NCBI GenBank assembly: GCA_013285685.1
Contig: JABDHD010000027.1
Span: forward strand, 1 to 41,331
Length of the DNA: 41,331 nt
Reading direction: 5' to 3'
From: Bacteroidota bacterium
Lineage (GTDB): Bacteria > Bacteroidota > Bacteroidia > Sphingobacteriales > Sphingobacteriaceae
A program made the translations under genes and the position numbers. Positions 16,889 through 24,693 of the stretch are shown in pieces (within the stretch, counting starts at the first letter, position 1; each line of letters begins with the position of its first letter). A model generated the notes under the pieces. That model was not told the DNA's origin. It saw only the letters and a program-made list of their open reading frames with translations, and made no database searches.

Positions 16889-18184
16889 ATGCCGCATAAA
16901 ACCACTCCACCTCAAACCACGCCCGGTCGTATCAAATCCATCATCGGAGGCTCGTTGGGCAACCTGGTTGAGTGGTACGACTGGTATGCTTACTCCTCTC
17001 TTGCTATTTACTTTTCGGCGGCCTTTTTTCCGCAGCAAAATGCTGTGGCGCAGCTATTAAACACCTCCGGCATATTCGCAATCGGCTTTTTGATGCGGCC
17101 TATCGGCGGCTGGCTGATGGGCGCTTATGCTGATAAAAAAGGCCGTAAAAAAGCGCTTACACTATCGGTATTGCTGATGAGCTTTGGCTCGTTGATGATA
17201 GCTGTTGTTCCGGGTTACAAAGAGATTGGCGTTGCAGCACCCCTTATCCTGGTTTTGGCGCGGGTAATCCAGGGTATAAGCGTGGGCGGCGAATACGGCA
17301 CCAGCGCCACCTACCTGAGCGAAATGGCCACCAAAAAACATCGTGGGTTTTATTCCAGCTTCCAATATGTTACGCTCATCATGGGGCAGTTGGTGGCGCT
17401 GGGCGTGCTGGTGCTGCTGCAGCGGATATTTTTATCGCCGGCGCAGTTGCAGCAATGGGGCTGGCGCATTCCCTTCGGCATCGGGGCGGTCCTCGCCATA
17501 ACGGTGATGTATTTGCGGCGAAGCCTGCACGAGTCGGTACAACTGGATGACAAAACCGCACCGGCGCAACAGCGCGGTACCTTTAAGGCGTTGCTCCAAC
17601 ATCCGAAGGCAGTTTTTACGGTGATTGGCCTGACGATGGGTGGCACGGTCGCTTTTTATACCTTTACTACCTACATGCAAAAATTTTTGACCACCACGTC
17701 CGGGTTCTCAAAGAATGATGCTACCCTCATTTCGGCGTTTACGCTGATTGTTTTTATGTTATTACAGCCCGCATTCGGCCTGCTGAGCGATAAGATCGGC
17801 CGCAAACCTTTGCTGATTGGATTCGGCATTTTAGGTACGTTAACTACAGTCCCTATCATGACGAACCTTAGCAGTACGAGGGAATTTTGGCCGGCGTTTG
17901 CGCTCATCATGTGCGCATTGGTTATTGTCAGTGGTTATACCTCCATCAATGCCGTAGTAAAAGCCGAGCTTTTCCCGGTTAATGTACGTGCATTGGGCGT
18001 TGGTTTCCCTTATGCCATAGCCGTTTCGCTGTTCGGAGGCACGGCTGAATATATCGCCCTTGATTTTAAAGACCAACACCACCAGGAATGGTTTTACTGG
18101 TATGTAAGTATTTGCATCGCGCTTTCGCTGGTGCTGTATTGCACAATGGGCGACACCAAAAAGTATTCGAAGATTGAAGATTGA
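16889..18184 (+). CDS. MFS transporter, metabolite:H+ symporter type
   Basis: A 431-residue inner-membrane carrier with about twelve membrane helices. The N-terminal GNLVEWYDWYAYSSLAIYF, GGWLMGAYADKKGRKKAL (the MFS signature loop) and RVIQGISVGGEYGTSATYLS are typical of the MHS family (ProP, KgtP, ShiA, citrate carriers); a second signature loop LLSDKIGRKPLL follows. These proteins co-transport protons with osmolytes or organic acids; 2-oxoglutarate or citrate are reasonable guesses but not shown. The M20 gene starts 44 bases after the stop with its own promoter. Confidence 0.9.
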   Translation: MPHKTTPPQTTPGRIKSIIGGSLGNLVEWYDWYAYSSLAIYFSAAFFPQQNAVAQLLNTSGIFAIGFLMRPIGGWLMGAYADKKGRKKALTLSVLLMSFGSLMIAVVPGYKEIGVAAPLILVLARVIQGISVGGEYGTSATYLSEMATKKHRGFYSSFQYVTLIMGQLVALGVLVLLQRIFLSPAQLQQWGWRIPFGIGAVLAITVMYLRRSLHESVQLDDKTAPAQQRGTFKALLQHPKAVFTVIGLTMGGTVAFYTFTTYMQKFLTTTSGFSKNDATLISAFTLIVFMLLQPAFGLLSDKIGRKPLLIGFGILGTLTTVPIMTNLSSTREFWPAFALIMCALVIVSGYTSINAVVKAELFPVNVRALGVGFPYAIAVSLFGGTAEYIALDFKDQHHQEWFYWYVSICIALSLVLYCTMGDTKKYSKIED

Positions 18185-18190
18185 GCCGGG

Positions 18191-18220
18191 TTTGCAATCT
18201 GCTTAAAAAGACTACTTTTG
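18191..18220 (+). promoter_or_regulatory. Bacteroidota-type promoter of the M20 deacetylase gene
   Basis: TTTG (18191-18194), 18 bases, TACTTTTG (18213-18220): an exact match to TTTG-N17-23-TAnnTTTG. Only eight bases separate it from the ATG at 18229, so the mRNA would have almost no leader. Confidence 0.7.
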
Positions 18221-18228
18221 CTGCATTT

Positions 18229-19293
18229 ATGACGGACATCGAGACCCTTTCCCGCCAGGCAATCCAGCTGCTTCAGCAACTGATAGCGATACCTTCTTTC
18301 AGCCGGGATGAGGAGCGAACGGCCGATGCGATCGAACAATTTTTGATAGGCAAAGGGGTACAAATTCATCGCAAATTAAATAACGTCTGGGCTTTCAATA
18401 AACATTTTGACCCGGAAAAGCCAACTATACTTCTTAATTCACATCACGATACGGTAAAGCCTAACCCAGGCTACACCCGCGACCCCTTTGAGGCTAAAAT
18501 TGAAGATGGAAAGTTATACGGCCTGGGCAGTAACGATGCCGGGGGCTGCCTGGTGTCGCTGATCTCCGTTTTCCTGCATTTTTATGAAAGGGAAAATTTG
18601 AAGTATAACTTCTGCATTGCCGCAACTGCGGAGGAAGAAATATCCGGCCTTAACGGCATCGAGCTGATACTTCCCGAATTGGGTAAACTTGATTTCGCTG
18701 TTGTCGGGGAGCCAACGGGCATGCAACTGGCCATTGCCGAAAAGGGTTTAATGGTATTAGACTGCATAGCGCGGGGTAAAGCTGGTCATGCGGCCCGCGA
18801 AGAGGGTGAAAATGCCATTTACAAAGCGATGAAAGATATTGAGTGGTTCCGCGCCTATCATTTCCCGAAAGAATCTGAATTATTTGGCCCGGTGAAAATG
18901 TCGGTCACCATAATAAATGCAGGTTCGCAACATAATGTAGTGCCCGCTGAATGTAATTTTACAGTTGATGTGAGGGTAACCGATGCTTACAGTAATGACG
19001 AGGTGCTGGAGATCATCAGGCAGCACGTTATAAGCGAGGTAAGACCGCGATCCGTGCGGTTAAAGCCATCGAAGATCGATAAAAACCACGCGATAGTTCA
19101 GGCGGGATTGAGCCTGGGCCGCACAACTTACGGCTCGCCCACCACCTCCGACCAGGCTTTGCTGGACATACCTTCTTTAAAAGTAGGCCCCGGCGAATCC
19201 GCGCGTTCGCACACCGCTGATGAATTTGTGTATGTTGACGAGATCAAACAAGGCATAGATATCTACCTGAAAATGCTGGAAAGTATAAATTAA
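18229..19293 (+). CDS. argE: M20 family deacetylase, probably arginine-pathway ArgE type
   Basis: A 354-residue zinc amidohydrolase. Metal-binding signatures are in order: His72-x-Asp74 in NSHHDTV, Asp103 in GSNDAGG, the glutamates 135-137 in ATAEEEISG and GEPTG. The dimerisation domain sits around 170-280 (GKAGHAAREEGENAIY). Family members include ArgE (acetylornithine), the acetylcitrulline deacetylase used by some Bacteroidota, and DapE (succinyl-diaminopimelate). Location two genes upstream of argH favours the arginine pathway; which acyl substrate is used cannot be decided. The start at 18229 follows the promoter; the frame opens earlier at a TTG that would lie before it. Confidence 0.85.
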   Translation: MTDIETLSRQAIQLLQQLIAIPSFSRDEERTADAIEQFLIGKGVQIHRKLNNVWAFNKHFDPEKPTILLNSHHDTVKPNPGYTRDPFEAKIEDGKLYGLGSNDAGGCLVSLISVFLHFYERENLKYNFCIAATAEEEISGLNGIELILPELGKLDFAVVGEPTGMQLAIAEKGLMVLDCIARGKAGHAAREEGENAIYKAMKDIEWFRAYHFPKESELFGPVKMSVTIINAGSQHNVVPAECNFTVDVRVTDAYSNDEVLEIIRQHVISEVRPRSVRLKPSKIDKNHAIVQAGLSLGRTTYGSPTTSDQALLDIPSLKVGPGESARSHTADEFVYVDEIKQGIDIYLKMLESIN

Positions 19294-19304
19294 GCTTAAG
19301 GCCT

Positions 19305-20051
19305 ATGGATCTGAAAGTTGTCAAAACAGATTTAGCAGCGATACAATCTTTACGCGCTTTGTTTTTGCAGGAAAATAACTTCCAGGTCAGGTATGATTCT
19401 TGTCATTGGCGCGGCTGGGCGGACGAATATGTGTTTACCGATGGCGATACGCAGATTGGCTACGGCTCGGTAATGGGGAGAGATGACCTTAAACTCCGCG
19501 ACTCCATTTTTGAGTTTTATTTAGTCCCTGACTACAGAAATCGCATGGCGGCGATCTTCGCTGAATTAATTAAGGTTTCCGGCGTGATTTATATCGAATG
19601 CCAGAGTAATGATTTGCTCCTATCGGGAATGCTGTATGAGTTTGCGAAGAATATATCTTCCGACGTTGTACTTTTTAAAGCAGGGTCATCAACTCATCAT
19701 AAGTTTGACGATGTTATTTTTAGGAAAAAACTCGACACGGACCGTCTTTTCGATCACCAAAGTGAACCGGAGGGCGATTATGTTTTGGAGAAAAATGGAG
19801 GAATAATAGGATCAGGAGGTTTTCTGCTGCATTACAATAAGCCCTTCGCCGATCTGTACATGGAAGTACAGTCAAACCATCGGCGAAAAGGTTACGGAAG
19901 CTTTTTAATACAAGAAGTTAAAAAAGCCTGTTACCTGGCGGGAAGAGTTCCGGCTGCGAGATGTAATATTAGCAATCCTGCTTCAAAAGCAACACTGCTA
20001 AAAGGAGGAATGGAGATAGCCGGTTATATGCTTGCTGGTGAAATAAAATAA
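19305..20051 (+). CDS. two-part GNAT family N-acetyltransferase
   Basis: A 248-residue protein. The C-terminal half (about 145-248) is a GNAT domain with acetyl-CoA loop RRKGYGSFLI and NPASKATLLKGG. The N-terminal half (1-140) is a second alpha/beta domain, possibly a degenerate GNAT fold. It begins 11 bases after the M20 deacetylase gene, so they are likely co-transcribed, upstream of argH. That setting makes an amino-acid or glutamate acetyltransferase role conceivable, but no specific substrate is shown. Its stop codon ends on the first base of the inverted repeat enclosing the next gene. Confidence 0.8.
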   Translation: MDLKVVKTDLAAIQSLRALFLQENNFQVRYDSCHWRGWADEYVFTDGDTQIGYGSVMGRDDLKLRDSIFEFYLVPDYRNRMAAIFAELIKVSGVIYIECQSNDLLLSGMLYEFAKNISSDVVLFKAGSSTHHKFDDVIFRKKLDTDRLFDHQSEPEGDYVLEKNGGIIGSGGFLLHYNKPFADLYMEVQSNHRRKGYGSFLIQEVKKACYLAGRVPAARCNISNPASKATLLKGGMEIAGYMLAGEIK

Positions 20052-20083
20052 TTTACGAATTACGATTTACGAATTACGATTTG
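20051..20083 (+). repeat. left 33-bp arm of the inverted repeat around the four-helix-bundle gene
   Basis: ATTTACGAATTACG occurs twice in tandem followed by ATTTG, giving 33 bases. The exact reverse complement is at 20504-20536. Its first base is the last base of the GNAT stop codon. Confidence 0.92.
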
Positions 20084-20134
20084 GGGTTATTGGTTTTGGC
20101 AGGCGATTATGTAATTTGCATTAAAACAAAATGA

Positions 20135-20491
20135 ATGAGCATGACCAAAGAAGAACTTAAACTTAGAACAAAAAAATACGCACTTGCAAATGCGCGTTTG
20201 GTATTGAGCTTACCCTACAATATCGTTAATAAAAATTACGCGGACCAACTCAACCGAAGTGCCAGCTCAACAGGGGCGAACTACCGTGCAGCTTGCAGAG
20301 CTAAATCAAAAAATGACTTTATCAATAAGCTAAAGATCGTAGAGGAGGAATTGGATGAAACCTTGTTCTTTTTAGAATTGCTCGTAGAGTTGAATCCTGA
20401 ATTAAATGAAAAAATCGATGTGATTTATAAGGAAGGGAATGAACTTCTTTCTATTATTGTCGCTTCATTGAACACATTGCGTGGAAATTAG
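20135..20491 (+). CDS. four-helix-bundle protein (23S rRNA intervening-sequence/S23 type)
   Basis: A 118-residue all-helical protein. Features are a charged first helix (TKEELKLRTKKYALANARLV), NYADQLNRSASSTGANYRAA, split by a turn, a segment ACRAKSKNDFINKLKIVEEE and LDETLFFLELLVE. SASSTGANYREA-like wording is the hallmark of the four-helix-bundle family first met as proteins encoded in 23S rRNA intervening sequences, and related to Avd of diversity-generating retroelements. No reverse transcriptase is nearby. The protein is basic on one face, consistent with nucleic-acid binding in relatives. The gene lies inside perfect 33-bp inverted repeats, interrupting the path from GNAT to argH. Confidence 0.9.
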   Translation: MSMTKEELKLRTKKYALANARLVLSLPYNIVNKNYADQLNRSASSTGANYRAACRAKSKNDFINKLKIVEEELDETLFFLELLVELNPELNEKIDVIYKEGNELLSIIVASLNTLRGN

Positions 20492-20503
20492 TTGCGAATT
20501 AAA

Positions 20504-20536
20504 CAAATCGTAATTCGTAAATCGTAATTCGTAAAT
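20504..20536 (-). repeat. right 33-bp arm of the inverted repeat around the four-helix-bundle gene
   Basis: Exact reverse complement of 20051-20083. It begins 12 bases after the four-helix-bundle stop and ends four bases before the argH ATG, so argH transcripts from upstream would carry the entire stem. Confidence 0.92.
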
Positions 20537-20540
20537 CAAA

Positions 20541-21878
20541 ATGGCTAAAATCTGGCAAAAATCTGTTACTGTTAATGAACTTGTAGAGAATTTCACGGTA
20601 GGACGGGACCGTGAGTTTGATTTACAAATGGCCGCATTCGACGTATTGGGATCGCTGGCTCATACCCAAATGCTCGAAAGCGTAGGCCTGATGAGCAATG
20701 ATGATTTGCAAGCCGTTCAACAGGAACTCAAAAAAATATACAGAGAAATTCATGAAGGCAACTTTACCATTGCCGCTGAAGTTGAAGACGTACACTCACA
20801 AGTTGAAATGCTGCTTACCCAGCGCATTGGCGACGCCGGTAAAAAAATCCATAGCGGCCGTTCGCGAAATGACCAGGTTTTGGTTGATTTAAAACTATTC
20901 TTCAGGCACGAATTGCAGCAGGTGGTTGAGGAGACGGATAAACTTTTCCGCTTGCTGATTGAACTCAGTGAAAAGCATAAGGATGTATTGCTCCCCGGCT
21001 ATACGCATTTGCAGATCGCTATGCCTTCATCGTTCGGCTTATGGTTTGGCGCCTATGCGGAAAGCCTGGCTGATGATTTGGAAATGGTGCTGGCTGCCTG
21101 GAAGATCACCAACAAAAATCCTTTGGGCTCGGCAGCCGGGTATGGCTCGTCATTCCCTTTAAACAGAACACTGACAACAAAACTTTTAGGTTTCGACAGC
21201 CTGAATTATAACGTGGTTTATGCCCAAATGGGGCGCGGTAAAACCGAGCGGGTTATTGCCCAGGCTTTATCGGCTATTGCGGCCACCCTTGCCAAAATGG
21301 CTATGGACCAGGCGCTATATTTGAGCCAGAACTTTGCTTTTGTAAGCTACCCGGATACACTTACCACAGGCAGCAGCATTATGCCCCACAAAAAAAATCC
21401 GGATGTTTGGGAGATCATGCGCGGTAAATGCAACCGGCTGCAGGCATTGCCGAACGATGTGGCGATGATGACCACCAACCTACCCTCGGGCTATCATCGC
21501 GAACTGCAGTTACTGAAAGAGTTGTTGTTCCCGGCTTTTTCCGATCTGAAACACTGCCTGCAAATGGCCGCCTTTATGCTGCAAAATATCAGCGTTAACG
21601 CCGACATTTTGAATGACCCTAAATACAGCTATTTGTTTAGCGTGGAGGAGGTAAACCGCCTGGTGTTAAGCGGTGTACCTTTCCGGGATGCTTATAAACA
21701 AGTAGGCCTCGCCATTGAAAAGGGAGAATTTAACCCGGATAAACACGTTAAGCACACGCATGAGGGCAGTATTGGCAATTTAAATAATAAGGAAATAACT
21801 GTGGCGATGGATAAGTTGATTAAAAGTTTTGATTTTGAAAAAGTTGAAAGGGCAATAAACGATCTTGTGAACCAATAA
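20541..21878 (+). CDS. argH: argininosuccinate lyase
   Basis: Cytoplasmic enzyme of 445 residues that splits argininosuccinate to arginine and fumarate, the last step of arginine synthesis. It belongs to the fumarase/aspartase superfamily: the signature GSSIMPHKKNPD is present (about residues 278-289), as are HSGRSRNDQV near 101-110 and GYTHLQIAMPSSFG near 152-165. Length is typical, slightly short. The upstream M20 deacetylase fits the same pathway. Its only leader is the inverted-repeat cassette, so expression must come through, or start inside, that element. Confidence 0.95.
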   Translation: MAKIWQKSVTVNELVENFTVGRDREFDLQMAAFDVLGSLAHTQMLESVGLMSNDDLQAVQQELKKIYREIHEGNFTIAAEVEDVHSQVEMLLTQRIGDAGKKIHSGRSRNDQVLVDLKLFFRHELQQVVEETDKLFRLLIELSEKHKDVLLPGYTHLQIAMPSSFGLWFGAYAESLADDLEMVLAAWKITNKNPLGSAAGYGSSFPLNRTLTTKLLGFDSLNYNVVYAQMGRGKTERVIAQALSAIAATLAKMAMDQALYLSQNFAFVSYPDTLTTGSSIMPHKKNPDVWEIMRGKCNRLQALPNDVAMMTTNLPSGYHRELQLLKELLFPAFSDLKHCLQMAAFMLQNISVNADILNDPKYSYLFSVEEVNRLVLSGVPFRDAYKQVGLAIEKGEFNPDKHVKHTHEGSIGNLNNKEITVAMDKLIKSFDFEKVERAINDLVNQ

Positions 21879-21881
21879 ATG

Positions 21882-21900
21882 CAAATATTTATTATATTTG
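21882..21900 (+). promoter_or_regulatory. promoter box and inverted repeat before the antitoxin gene
   Basis: TATATTTG (21893-21900) matches TAnnTTTG exactly. CAAATAT (21882-21888) and ATATTTG (21894-21900) are perfect inverted arms that overlap the box, the arrangement expected for an autoregulating antitoxin. It ends only three bases before the ATG at 21904, so the leader would be almost absent if the box is real. Confidence 0.45.
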
Positions 21901-21903
21901 TGT

Positions 21904-22110
21904 ATGATGATTGAAAGGGCAAATAAGGACAAAATAACAATCACGATTCCATCCTCGATTGACAGGTTTGGCCTACAGCGTGTTATAGATTACCTAAAAT
22001 ACCTTGAATTAACGTCGAAATCCAAAGCCACTCAGGCCGACGCTGATAAATTGGCCGAAGAAGCCAATGCTTCCTGGTGGGAAGCGAACAAAACGAGATT
22101 TATTAAGTGA
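21904..22110 (+). CDS. putative antitoxin of a PIN toxin
   Basis: A 68-residue small protein: a basic N-terminal strand (KDKITITIPSSIDRFGLQRV) that suggests a DNA-binding ribbon-helix-helix-like element, then helices LDYLKYLEL-type and a C-terminal segment ADKLAEEANASWWEANKTRF that would wrap a toxin. The gene overlaps the PIN toxin start by the GTGA junction at 22107-22110, the classical antitoxin-first order. The family is not recognised by name. Start may be 21904 or 21907. Confidence 0.75.
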   Translation: MMIERANKDKITITIPSSIDRFGLQRVIDYLKYLELTSKSKATQADADKLAEEANASWWEANKTRFIK

Positions 22111-22547
22111 AAATTATCGTCGACGCCAATATTGTTTATAGTGGCATATTGAATTCCAACGGAAAAATTGGCGATCTTCTGATTAATTCCCAAAAGTATT
22201 TCAAGTTTATCGCGCCTGAATTTTTGCGGCATGAAATCAAGTCCAAATACGAGAAGATTGCCAGGGCTTCAGGGATGAGTATTGAATCCGTTATGGAAAC
22301 AGAATACCTGGTTTGCAAAGACATTAACTTTATATCCGACGAGCAAATCAACGATGAATTTTGGCATGAAGCGTTTGATTTGGTGAAAGACGTTGACTTA
22401 AAAGATATTCACTATGTCGCATTCGCCAAACAATTTAAATGCAAGATTTGGTCGGGTGATAAAAGATTGATAGCAGGTTTAAAGGACAAAGGCTTCGATA
22501 AGGCACTCACGACGGGTGATTTAGTAGAAATAAGAGCCAAAAAATAA
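22107..22547 (+). CDS. PIN domain toxin (VapC-like ribonuclease)
   Basis: A 146-residue PIN-domain protein starting with GTG. Acidic metal-binding residues in PIN order: Asp6 in VDANIV, Glu43 in LRHEI, Asp100 in DLKDIHYVAFA and Asp118 in SGDKRL. PIN toxins cut RNA, often tRNA, with Mg2+. The gene is translationally coupled to the antitoxin and followed seven bases later by the YwbE gene. Confidence 0.87.
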   Translation: MKIIVDANIVYSGILNSNGKIGDLLINSQKYFKFIAPEFLRHEIKSKYEKIARASGMSIESVMETEYLVCKDINFISDEQINDEFWHEAFDLVKDVDLKDIHYVAFAKQFKCKIWSGDKRLIAGLKDKGFDKALTTGDLVEIRAKK

Positions 22548-22554
22548 ATTAGTT

Positions 22555-22749
22555 ATGCATGGAAGAAACCGCGAAGACATTTACCCTGGCCTTGAAGTGG
22601 ATATCATCCTAAAAAAAGATCAACGCTCCGGCAAACTTACCCGCGGCATTGTAAAGGATATATTGACCAGTTCCGCTTATCATTCACGCGGCATAAAAGT
22701 AAGGCTGGAGGACGGCCAGGTTGGGCGCGTGGCGGAAATCATTTTTTAG
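22555..22749 (+). CDS. YwbE family protein
   Basis: A 64-residue protein of the YwbE family (DUF2196): RNREDIYPGLEVDIILKKDQ, RSGKLTRGIVKDILTSSAYH and GIKVRLEDGQVGRV follow the family almost throughout. Structure is a small beta-barrel, function unknown. It starts seven bases after the PIN toxin stop, so it may be read on the same transcript, possibly by chance. Confidence 0.88.
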   Translation: MHGRNREDIYPGLEVDIILKKDQRSGKLTRGIVKDILTSSAYHSRGIKVRLEDGQVGRVAEIIF

Positions 22750-22846
22750 TCCGTGGTTGATGATATTCCAAAGACCATGGTGAATAGATCCTTTTTTAAA
22801 ACATATTTTTACTTTTAACATTGCAGCCATATAAAAGGCCAAAATT

Positions 22847-23539
22847 ATGACAAAAACTTACCGGGCCGACAAGCGGTTCTTTTACAGGCTGGATGCGCGT
22901 TATCGCTTAATAATAGCACTTGCGGTTAGCGCCATCGCTTTTTTTTGTTTCCGGGGTAATGTCAGAACCCCGGCATTGATCCTGGTTTGCTGGATCGGCT
23001 GCGCGCTTACGGTTATTTTGCTCAACTGGATCATTATACTTTCCTCGCACCCGCGTGAGGTAAAGGCAATTGCCCGTTTGCAAGATTCGAGCCTTACCTT
23101 TCTATTTTTATTTATAACAACGGCAGCGGTTGTTAGCCTCGGCGCGATTGTTTACTTGTTGAAATCAACCAAAGGACTACCGGAAGTCGCCAAAAATGAA
23201 CATATCCTGCTTGCGATAACGGCAGTGATCATTTCCTGGTGGCTGCTCCATACCATTTACACGCTGCGCTACGCACATTTGTATTATGATCACGAAACTG
23301 ATATCGACGGCGTAACGAAGGCGGAAGGCGGTTTGCAATTTCCCGGAAAGGATGCGCCTGACTACCTTGATTTTGTTTATTTTTCCTTTATCGTCGGGAT
23401 GACGTTCCAGGTATCCGATGTCAATATCACTTCACGAAGAATCCGGCGGGTTTGCACCATGCATGCGCTATTGTCGTTTGCCTTTAACACGGCTATCCTG
23501 GCGCTGAGTATTAATGTGATATCGGGGATGGTGTCGTAA
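22847..23539 (+). CDS. DUF1345 family membrane protein
   Basis: A 230-residue integral membrane protein with about five to six helices (about 25-40, 45-68, 85-110, 125-143, 175-190, 208-228). The DUF1345 pattern is clear: YRLIIALAVSAIAF near the N-terminus, VIISWWLLHTIYTLRYAHLYY near 127-148 (split at the loop), and DYLDFVYFSFIVGMTFQVSD with SRRIRRVCTMHALLSFAFNT near 178-215. Function unknown; ion channel-like roles have been suggested for relatives. Converges on the DUF72 gene. Confidence 0.88.
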   Translation: MTKTYRADKRFFYRLDARYRLIIALAVSAIAFFCFRGNVRTPALILVCWIGCALTVILLNWIIILSSHPREVKAIARLQDSSLTFLFLFITTAAVVSLGAIVYLLKSTKGLPEVAKNEHILLAITAVIISWWLLHTIYTLRYAHLYYDHETDIDGVTKAEGGLQFPGKDAPDYLDFVYFSFIVGMTFQVSDVNITSRRIRRVCTMHALLSFAFNTAILALSINVISGMVS

Positions 23540-23637
23540 TCTGAACCATTAATTAAGTTGATTAGGCTGATTTTTTTGATTCCTGTCGCCTTTTTAATCA
23601 GCGGTGTCAATCAAATCAGCTAAATCAACGGTTCAGA
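23540..23637. repeat. inverted repeat between convergent DUF1345 and DUF72 genes
   Basis: Left arm 23540-23581 (TCTGAACCATTAATTAAG...) is imperfectly complementary to right arm 23609-23637 (...TAAATCAACGGTTCAGA). It begins directly after the DUF1345 stop and the right arm contains the DUF72 stop (23633-23635). The string GTTGATTAGGCTGATT recurs with one change at 27775-27790, so this is a dispersed family. Confidence 0.7.
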
Positions 23638-24547
23638 CACCAGGTTCATCCCTATCCATAAAAGTTGGCCTCAACAAACTAAGGCCCAAATGTTGGTTTA
23701 ACTTTTCAGCCACATAATCAGCCAGCTCCGGCGAGTACCGTTCATCATGCTGGTGCATAAAAAACCAGACGGACTGCAGGCCCATTTCTTTCCATTTTAC
23801 AATACGTTCTACCCAGTCGTCAACGCGTTTATAGTCGGTAGGATCAAGGCTGTTACCCACAAATCGGATAAAGGCATGGGGCGTAGGCAGTTCCATATGG
23901 ATGACATCGCGGCGGCCGGCGGCATCGGTTATTACCGCGCCGACATTTAACTCATGCAGCATACCAAAAAATTCGGCGCGAACTTCGGGAACAGCAAACC
24001 AATCCTTGTGCCGCACTTCAACAAAAACAGGGACATCTGTCGGCAGTTTTTGAAGATAAGCTTTCAGGTCAGGCAAACTTTTGGGCGTAAAATTATCGCC
24101 TACCTGCAAAAACAACGGGCCGAGCGTTTCGCCGAAGGCTTCTATTCCGGCGTAGTATTGCGTGGTAATCTCATCGGCGTTCTTCAGCCTCCGGATATGG
24201 GTAATAGATTGCGAGAATTTTGGGCAGAACTTAAAATTTGCGTTCGGGGCAGCCTTTTCCTTCCACTTGCTGATCACCTGCTGGCCGTAAATATTATAAA
24301 ATGTCGCGTTCAGCTCGATACAATCGAAATGCTTTACATATTCATCCAAAAAATTGGCATCTTTGGTTTTGGGTGGATATATCTTGCCCAGCCATTCCTT
24401 GCGCCCCCATTTGGCGCAGCCAACCCGAACCTGCAGCGTGCCTTTGTTTTTGGCGGCAAGTAAGGTGTTGATGGTGAGTTCCGGGTCGGGCGGGAGCGTA
24501 AAATCAGTTAGCGCCAGCTCTTCGTGTGGTATGCGGCCAAATTCCAT
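23633..24547 (-). CDS. DUF72 family protein
   Basis: A 304-residue cytoplasmic TIM-barrel-like protein. DUF72 signatures: VRVGCAKWGRKEWLGKIYP near 42-60, DEYVKHFDCIELNATFYNIY near 68-87, FKFCPKFSQSITH, a LGPLFLQVGDNFTPK strand, VFVEVRHKDWF and HAFIRFVGNSL. The function of the family is unknown. A 38-residue N-terminal extension precedes the domain. The gene is divergent from DUF1003 and converges on DUF1345. Confidence 0.88.
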   Translation of the reverse strand: MEFGRIPHEELALTDFTLPPDPELTINTLLAAKNKGTLQVRVGCAKWGRKEWLGKIYPPKTKDANFLDEYVKHFDCIELNATFYNIYGQQVISKWKEKAAPNANFKFCPKFSQSITHIRRLKNADEITTQYYAGIEAFGETLGPLFLQVGDNFTPKSLPDLKAYLQKLPTDVPVFVEVRHKDWFAVPEVRAEFFGMLHELNVGAVITDAAGRRDVIHMELPTPHAFIRFVGNSLDPTDYKRVDDWVERIVKWKEMGLQSVWFFMHQHDERYSPELADYVAEKLNQHLGLSLLRPTFMDRDEPGV

Positions 24548-24649
24548 AGCTTAATTTTTTCGAAATATAGGATTTTATATGGTTTGAACAGGCAATAAAG
24601 TTAGGGTTAAACCAAACAAACGAGCCATAATATTTTGATGTTAATTAAT

Positions 24650-24657
24650 TAGATTTG
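24650..24657 (+). promoter_or_regulatory. possible -7 promoter box of the DUF1003 gene
   Basis: TAGATTTG matches TAnnTTTG, 36 bases before the ATG at 24694. The nearest TTTG (24634-24637) is only 12 bases upstream, too close for a good -33 element. Confidence 0.35.
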
Positions 24658-24693
24658 GTTATAAAATTTAAAACCCTAATCGACAATTAAATT

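Noticed and set aside
20135..20491. diversity-generating retroelement (Avd-type accessory gene)
   Set aside because: The protein family is related to Avd, but no reverse transcriptase, template or variable repeat is present nearby.
20051..20536. CRISPR array from the repeated ATTTACGAATTACG units
   Set aside because: Only two tandem units at each side in opposite orientation, no regular spacers and no cas gene; the space between encodes a complete four-helix-bundle gene.
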